NCBI GenBank assembly: GCA_024699325.1
Contig: JAILPS010000020.1
Location: 36,354 to 100,353, forward strand
Length of the DNA stretch: 64,000 nt
Direction: 5' to 3'
DNA from: Lachnospiraceae bacterium
Lineage (GTDB): Bacteria; Bacillota; Clostridia; Lachnospirales; Lachnospiraceae
Part shown: positions 60,887 through 64,000 of the stretch, in pieces
Position numbering within the stretch: the stretch's first letter is position 1
How the letters are laid out: the number at the start of each line of letters is the position of its first letter
Position numbers and translations under genes: made by a program
Notes under the pieces: generated by a model
Databases searched by the model: none
What the model saw: only the letters and a program-made list of their open reading frames with translations
Told to the model about the DNA's origin: nothing

Positions 60887-61096
60887 CTACTCTATTCCAA
60901 CATATGTGAAGTCCTTGTCCTCTATGGCCTTCTTGATAAGCTCCTCATCGACCTGCTTGGACTCTGTGATGATGGCTGTTCCTGCGTCGTGTGAAACAAC
61001 TGCGTTCTCGATGCCGTCGAGCGCCTCGAGCGCCTTCTTCACGGATGCCTCGCAGTGTGCGCACATCATTCCCTTAACCTTAACTGTTCTTGTCAT
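60887..61096 (-). CDS. Possible internally initiated copper chaperone (CopZ-like)
   Basis: An in-frame ATG at 61096, eight bases after AAGGAG (61105-61110), opens a 69-residue protein that is exactly one HMA domain (TRTVKVKGMMCAHCEASVKK). It has the size and motif of free CopZ chaperones. Translation from here would give soluble chaperone from the same message as CopA. That it is used is an inference from the ribosome site and domain boundary. Confidence 0.5.
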   Translation of the reverse strand: MTRTVKVKGMMCAHCEASVKKALEALDGIENAVVSHDAGTAIITESKQVDEELIKKAIEDKDFTYVGIE

Positions 61097-63466
61097 TATG
61101 TTATCTCCTTCCTGATTATTTGAAGCGCCTGTGGCGCCGTCTAACACTACTACATTCTCGCCGTCGTACGGCTTAGCCTTCTTAAGCGGCCTGTCGTGGG
61201 ATGCGTCGTGCACCTTAAACAGGTTCAGTCTGAGGGCGTTCATGCACACTGTAAATGATGACAGTGACATGGCTGCTGCGCCCCACATAGGGTTCATCTG
61301 GATGGCTGCGTACGCTCCCGCCGCCATGGGGATCAAAAGCGCGTTGTATGCAAATGCCCAGAAGAGGTTCTCGTGAATATTCCTGAGAGTCGCTCTTGAG
61401 AGCCTGATGGCCGCAGACACATCCGTGAGTTTGGAGTTCATAAGCACCACATCTGCAGAGTCGATGGCCACGTCAGTGCCCGCTCCTATGGCGATGCCTG
61501 TGTCCGCTCTCGTGAGCGCCACGGCGTCGTTGATGCCGTCGCCAACCATGGCAACCCTGCCGCGCTCCTGGAGGCTTCTGATGACCGCTTCCTTGCCCTC
61601 CGGCAGAACTCCCGCATAGACTCTGTCAACGCCCGCCTCGGCCCCTATAGCCCTCGCTGTGCGCTCGTTGTCGCCTGTAAGCATTACAACCTCTATGCCC
61701 TGCTTCTTAAGCTCCTTAACGGCCTGCGCAGAGTCAGACTTGATGACATCTGCCACGGTTATGATGCCCAGAACACTGCCGCCTCTCATAAACACCAGCG
61801 GTGTCTGACCCTTATCTGCGGCGTCCCAAGCCGCCTTCTTAAGCGCCTCGCCGATGTCTGTCTTGGTCTGTATGAATTTCAGCGAGCCTGCAAATACGCT
61901 CGCACCGTCCATACTTCCTGTCAGGCCGTTGCCCGCCAGAACTCTGAACTGCGCAACCTCCTGTAATTGCACACCCTGCTTCTTCGCATATTCCACCACC
62001 GCTCTCGCGAGAGGATGCTCGCTCTTAAGTTCCATGGAGTAAGCTAACTCCACAAGCTCCTTCTCTGTAACCCCCTTAGCGGTTATTACCTTCTTGACCT
62101 CTGGTCGTCCCTCGGTTATGGTTCCTGTCTTGTCAAGCGCCACAATCTGCACGCGCCCCGTGTTTTCAAGCGCCTCGCTTGTCTTAAACAGAATGCCGTT
62201 TTTGGCGCCCATGCCGTTGCCGACCATGATGGCAACAGGCGTCGCCAGTCCCAGCGCACACGGACACGATATAACCAGCACACATATCGCTCTCTCAAGC
62301 GCATATGAGACCTCGCGCCCTGCGAGGAGCCACACTATTCCGACCACAATCGCTATGCCTATGACTGTGGGCACGAACACGCCCGCAACCTTATCCGCAA
62401 TCCTCGCAATCGGTGCCTTCGTTGCCGCCGCGTCGCTGATCATCTGTATTATCTGTGAAAATGTTGTATCTTCCCCGACTCTTGTGGCTCTCGCCTTAAT
62501 AAATCCTGACTGGTTGATGGTCGCGGCGCTTACCGCGTCGCCCTCTGCCTTATCCACAGGGATGCTCTCGCCTGTGAGCGCAGATTCGTCTATGGCTGCT
62601 TCGCCCTCCACGATCACGCCGTCCACAGGGATGGCCTCTCCGGGCTTCACGACGAAGATATCTCCTATCGCCACCTCGTCGATGCCGACTGTTTTTTCCT
62701 CTCCGTCTCGCACCACCACGGCGGTTTTGGGAGCCATTTTCATAAGATTCTTCAGGGCGTTGGTGGTCTTGCCCTTAGAAAATGCTTCCAGAGTTTTGCC
62801 GACTGTTATGAGCGCAGGTATCATGGCCGCGCTCTCGAAGTAGAGCTGGTCGTGGTATAGCGCCATCAGGTCAGCATTTGCTGCGCCATCTGTTATCATC
62901 ACAGTCATCTTAAAATACACAAAGAGTGACCACAGAAACGAAACCGATGAGCCCAGCGCCACCAGCGCGTCCATGTTCGGGCTAAGTCTCACAAGCCCCT
63001 TAAAACCTGACGTGAAGAAGTCGCGGTTTATGTACATGACGATAAGGGCAATCAGCATCTGAATGGTCGCAAGTCCCAGATGGTTATGCTCTAAAAATGC
63101 GGGGACCGGAAGTCCAAGCATGTTGTGGCCCATGGTCAGATACATGAGAATGACCAGCCACACGACTGAGCTTATCAGTCTCCTTAGGAGTCTCGGCGTC
63201 TCGTGGTCACGTAGCGCCTCCTCCTCTGCGGCGAGCTTCTCGCTGGCGCTTGGGCCCCTGCCCTCTGCTCCCTTAAGCTTCGCTCCATATCCCGCGTCCT
63301 CGACTGCCTTAATGACGGTCTCGGGGCTCACATCCCCCTCCACGCTCATGGAGTTTGTCAGAAGCGAAACGCTTACGTTATCCACTCCCTCGAGCTTGCA
63401 GACCGCCTTCTCAACATGAGCCTGACACGCGGCGCAGCTCATGCCTGTCACAGTGTATTGTTCCAT
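60887..63466 (-). CDS. copA: Copper-exporting P1B-type ATPase with CopZ-like domain fused to its C-terminus
   Basis: An 859-residue Cu(I) pump. The N-terminal HMA domain has MSCAAC (residues 9-14). Eight helices follow, with CPCALGLATP in the transport helix, the phosphorylation site DKTGTITEG, SEHPLA in the nucleotide domain and GDGINDAVAL. After the last helices a linker of about 35 residues leads to a second HMA domain with GMMCAHCEAS, normally the separate chaperone CopZ. It starts ATG after TGGAGG, 10 bases downstream of csoR. Within the linker lies a full ribosome site and ATG (61096), so the last domain may also be made alone. Confidence 0.95.
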   Translation of the reverse strand: MEQYTVTGMSCAACQAHVEKAVCKLEGVDNVSVSLLTNSMSVEGDVSPETVIKAVEDAGYGAKLKGAEGRGPSASEKLAAEEEALRDHETPRLLRRLISSVVWLVILMYLTMGHNMLGLPVPAFLEHNHLGLATIQMLIALIVMYINRDFFTSGFKGLVRLSPNMDALVALGSSVSFLWSLFVYFKMTVMITDGAANADLMALYHDQLYFESAAMIPALITVGKTLEAFSKGKTTNALKNLMKMAPKTAVVVRDGEEKTVGIDEVAIGDIFVVKPGEAIPVDGVIVEGEAAIDESALTGESIPVDKAEGDAVSAATINQSGFIKARATRVGEDTTFSQIIQMISDAAATKAPIARIADKVAGVFVPTVIGIAIVVGIVWLLAGREVSYALERAICVLVISCPCALGLATPVAIMVGNGMGAKNGILFKTSEALENTGRVQIVALDKTGTITEGRPEVKKVITAKGVTEKELVELAYSMELKSEHPLARAVVEYAKKQGVQLQEVAQFRVLAGNGLTGSMDGASVFAGSLKFIQTKTDIGEALKKAAWDAADKGQTPLVFMRGGSVLGIITVADVIKSDSAQAVKELKKQGIEVVMLTGDNERTARAIGAEAGVDRVYAGVLPEGKEAVIRSLQERGRVAMVGDGINDAVALTRADTGIAIGAGTDVAIDSADVVLMNSKLTDVSAAIRLSRATLRNIHENLFWAFAYNALLIPMAAGAYAAIQMNPMWGAAAMSLSSFTVCMNALRLNLFKVHDASHDRPLKKAKPYDGENVVVLDGATGASNNQEGDNIMTRTVKVKGMMCAHCEASVKKALEALDGIENAVVSHDAGTAIITESKQVDEELIKKAIEDKDFTYVGIE

Positions 63467-63476
63467 AATGCCTCCA

Positions 63477-63782
63477 TTACTTCATGAGCTTCTGCAGTAC
63501 CTCGCAGAGCTCGTCGATGGTCTCGTCCTTGCCATCCCTGATATCGGGCGCCACGCACCCTCTTATATGGCGCGCTAAGAGCACCTTGTTAAACGAATTC
63601 ATGGCGCTGGTGACGGCCGAAGCCTGTGTGAGGATGTCCGGACAGTATCTGTCGTCCTCAACCATCTTCTGAAGTCCTCTGATCTGGCCTTCTATCTTCT
63701 TGAGTCTGGTCATGAGAGCCTTCTTCTCCTCTTCGTTCCTGAACTTATGTCTGACTGCGCAGTCACATTTCCTCTCTGCCAT
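63477..63782 (-). CDS. csoR: CsoR-type copper-sensing repressor
   Basis: A 101-residue CsoR/RcnR-family protein with the copper-binding Cys-His-Cys set (DDRYCPDI, then LARHIRGC). It has RLKKIEGQIRGLQKM in the first helix and a short N-terminal extension with CDC. ATG 63782 follows AGGAGG; a longer frame upstream would run through the promoter and is not used. It controls the copA gene in the same unit and itself. Confidence 0.94.
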   Translation of the reverse strand: MAERKCDCAVRHKFRNEEEKKALMTRLKKIEGQIRGLQKMVEDDRYCPDILTQASAVTSAMNSFNKVLLARHIRGCVAPDIRDGKDETIDELCEVLQKLMK

Positions 63783-63796
63783 GCTTACCTCCTGCC

Positions 63797-63857
63797 TATA
63801 CCCCCTGGGGGTATTCCTATACGCACACATAATATACCCCCTGGGGGTATTTGTCAA
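63797..63857 (-). promoter_or_regulatory. csoR-copA promoter with two CsoR operators
   Basis: On the minus strand TTGACA (63852-63857), 17 bases, TATTAT (63829-63834). The whole spacer is taken up by the palindrome ATACCCCCAGGGGGTAT (63834-63850, sharing the edge of the -10 box). An identical copy stands at 63798-63814, between the transcription start and the ribosome site, 36 bases away centre to centre. Confidence 0.85.
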
Positions 63858-63865
63858 GCAGTGAA

Positions 63866-64000
63866 CTACTCCGACTTATAGAAGTCGGAGCTTCCTGCTT
63901 CAACCACTACTGCGTTGGCTACGATGATGCGCAACTCAATGTCTTACACAGTGTCCACAGGCGTATGAGTTCGGGCTATTCCATCCCTACTGTAATATTT
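63866..64000 (-). pseudogene. Decayed 3' end of an IS200/IS605-type tnpB
   Basis: On the minus strand the sequence enters from the right edge and reads, in three successive frames, NITVG, then DGIARTHTPVDTV, then VVVEAGSSDFYKSE with a TAG stop at 63866. These pieces together resemble the C-terminal tail of many clostridial TnpB proteins, which end in VEAGS-type sequence. The frame shifts and in-frame stops show that it is broken. The main body lies outside the window. Confidence 0.6.
63869..63890. mobile_element. Hairpin at the end of the IS605-type element
   Basis: A perfect 9-base stem CTCCGACTT/AAGTCGGAG with an ATAG loop. It overlaps the last codons of the tnpB remnant, as do the subterminal hairpins that mark the right ends of IS200/IS605 elements. 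Confidence 0.55.

Noticed and set aside
62094..62843. A 249-codon open frame on the plus strand opposite copA
   Set aside because: It is antisense to a certain P-type ATPase, has no ribosome site or recognisable domain, and is Ser/Thr/Ala-rich in the manner of shadow frames of GC-richer genes.
1..64000. CRISPR arrays, tRNA and rRNA genes
   Set aside because: No regularly spaced repeats and no cloverleaf or rRNA-like stretches were seen by reading both strands. A tRNAscan-SE or CRISPR search would settle this.

Overview
The window looks like a chromosomal segment of a Gram-positive anaerobe of the Clostridia, most likely a Lachnospiraceae member (Butyrivibrio/Roseburia-like). The reasons are low-to-moderate GC, dense co-directional operons with AGGAGG-type ribosome sites, TPM-domain proteins with zinc ribbons, BspA-type leucine-rich repeats, GHKL/LytTR two-component pairs, and CcpA-like sites. 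The species is an inference; there is no rRNA or tRNA in the window. Almost every gene is on the minus strand. The clear plus-strand genes are an aldo/keto reductase, a ribosomal L25/CTC protein and one very small ORF.

Layout. 0-7 kb: the first codons of a membrane-anchored protein, then a MoxR - DUF58 - membrane protein operon that runs into a hybrid sensor kinase carrying two receiver domains and a C-terminal HD-GYP phosphodiesterase. 7-14 kb: a GHKL kinase/LytTR regulator pair behind a run of RluA pseudouridine synthase, two TPM-domain membrane proteins, an HPr-kinase-like P-loop protein and a U32-like cysteine-rich protein. 14-18 kb: a sugar nucleotidyltransferase, a 39-residue peptide, a secreted CAP-domain protein and a Thr/Glu-rich lipoprotein in one transcription unit. 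18-28 kb: an aldo/keto reductase and glycan cluster I (Wzx-like flippase, five glycosyltransferases, Wzy-like polymerase, pyruvyl transferase).

28-35 kb is a mixed accessory stretch: ArsC/Spx-like protein, PF14907-type nucleotidyltransferase, macro-domain protein with a C-terminal helical domain, an AAA ATPase with a frameshifted overlapping small partner, a small membrane protein, a lone glycosyltransferase, and an Abi_2 (AbiD/AbiF) gene. The Abi_2 gene is preceded by its own promoter and a compact structured RNA ending in a U-rich tract, the most system-like object here. 35-37 kb holds a condensation-like acyltransferase and a leucine-rich repeat protein.

37-55.4 kb is a second, mostly AT-rich glycan locus. 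It is read leftwards from a strong promoter and a polyprenyl-phosphate sugar transferase. It encodes CDP-glycerol synthesis and transfer (TagD, TagF), a LicC/LicD pair, a WecE-type aminotransferase, several glycosyltransferases including a GT11 type, a flippase, a polymerase, O-acyltransferases (one truncated) and a VanZ-like gene. Together these suggest a phosphate-decorated, acylated surface polymer. A diverged 140-bp copy of the vanZ 3' end lies 1.9 kb away on the other side of an acyltransferase gene.

55-64 kb: L25/CTC; a peroxide-defence operon (thioredoxin reductase-like, thioredoxin, glutathione peroxidase, OhrR-type MarR regulator) with two operator-like boxes at its promoter; a third Wzy-like polymerase; and a copper module (CsoR, then CopA with CopZ fused to its C-terminus). 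One CsoR-type palindrome exactly fills the promoter spacer and a second lies in the leader. The right edge enters the decayed 3' end of an IS200/IS605-type tnpB.
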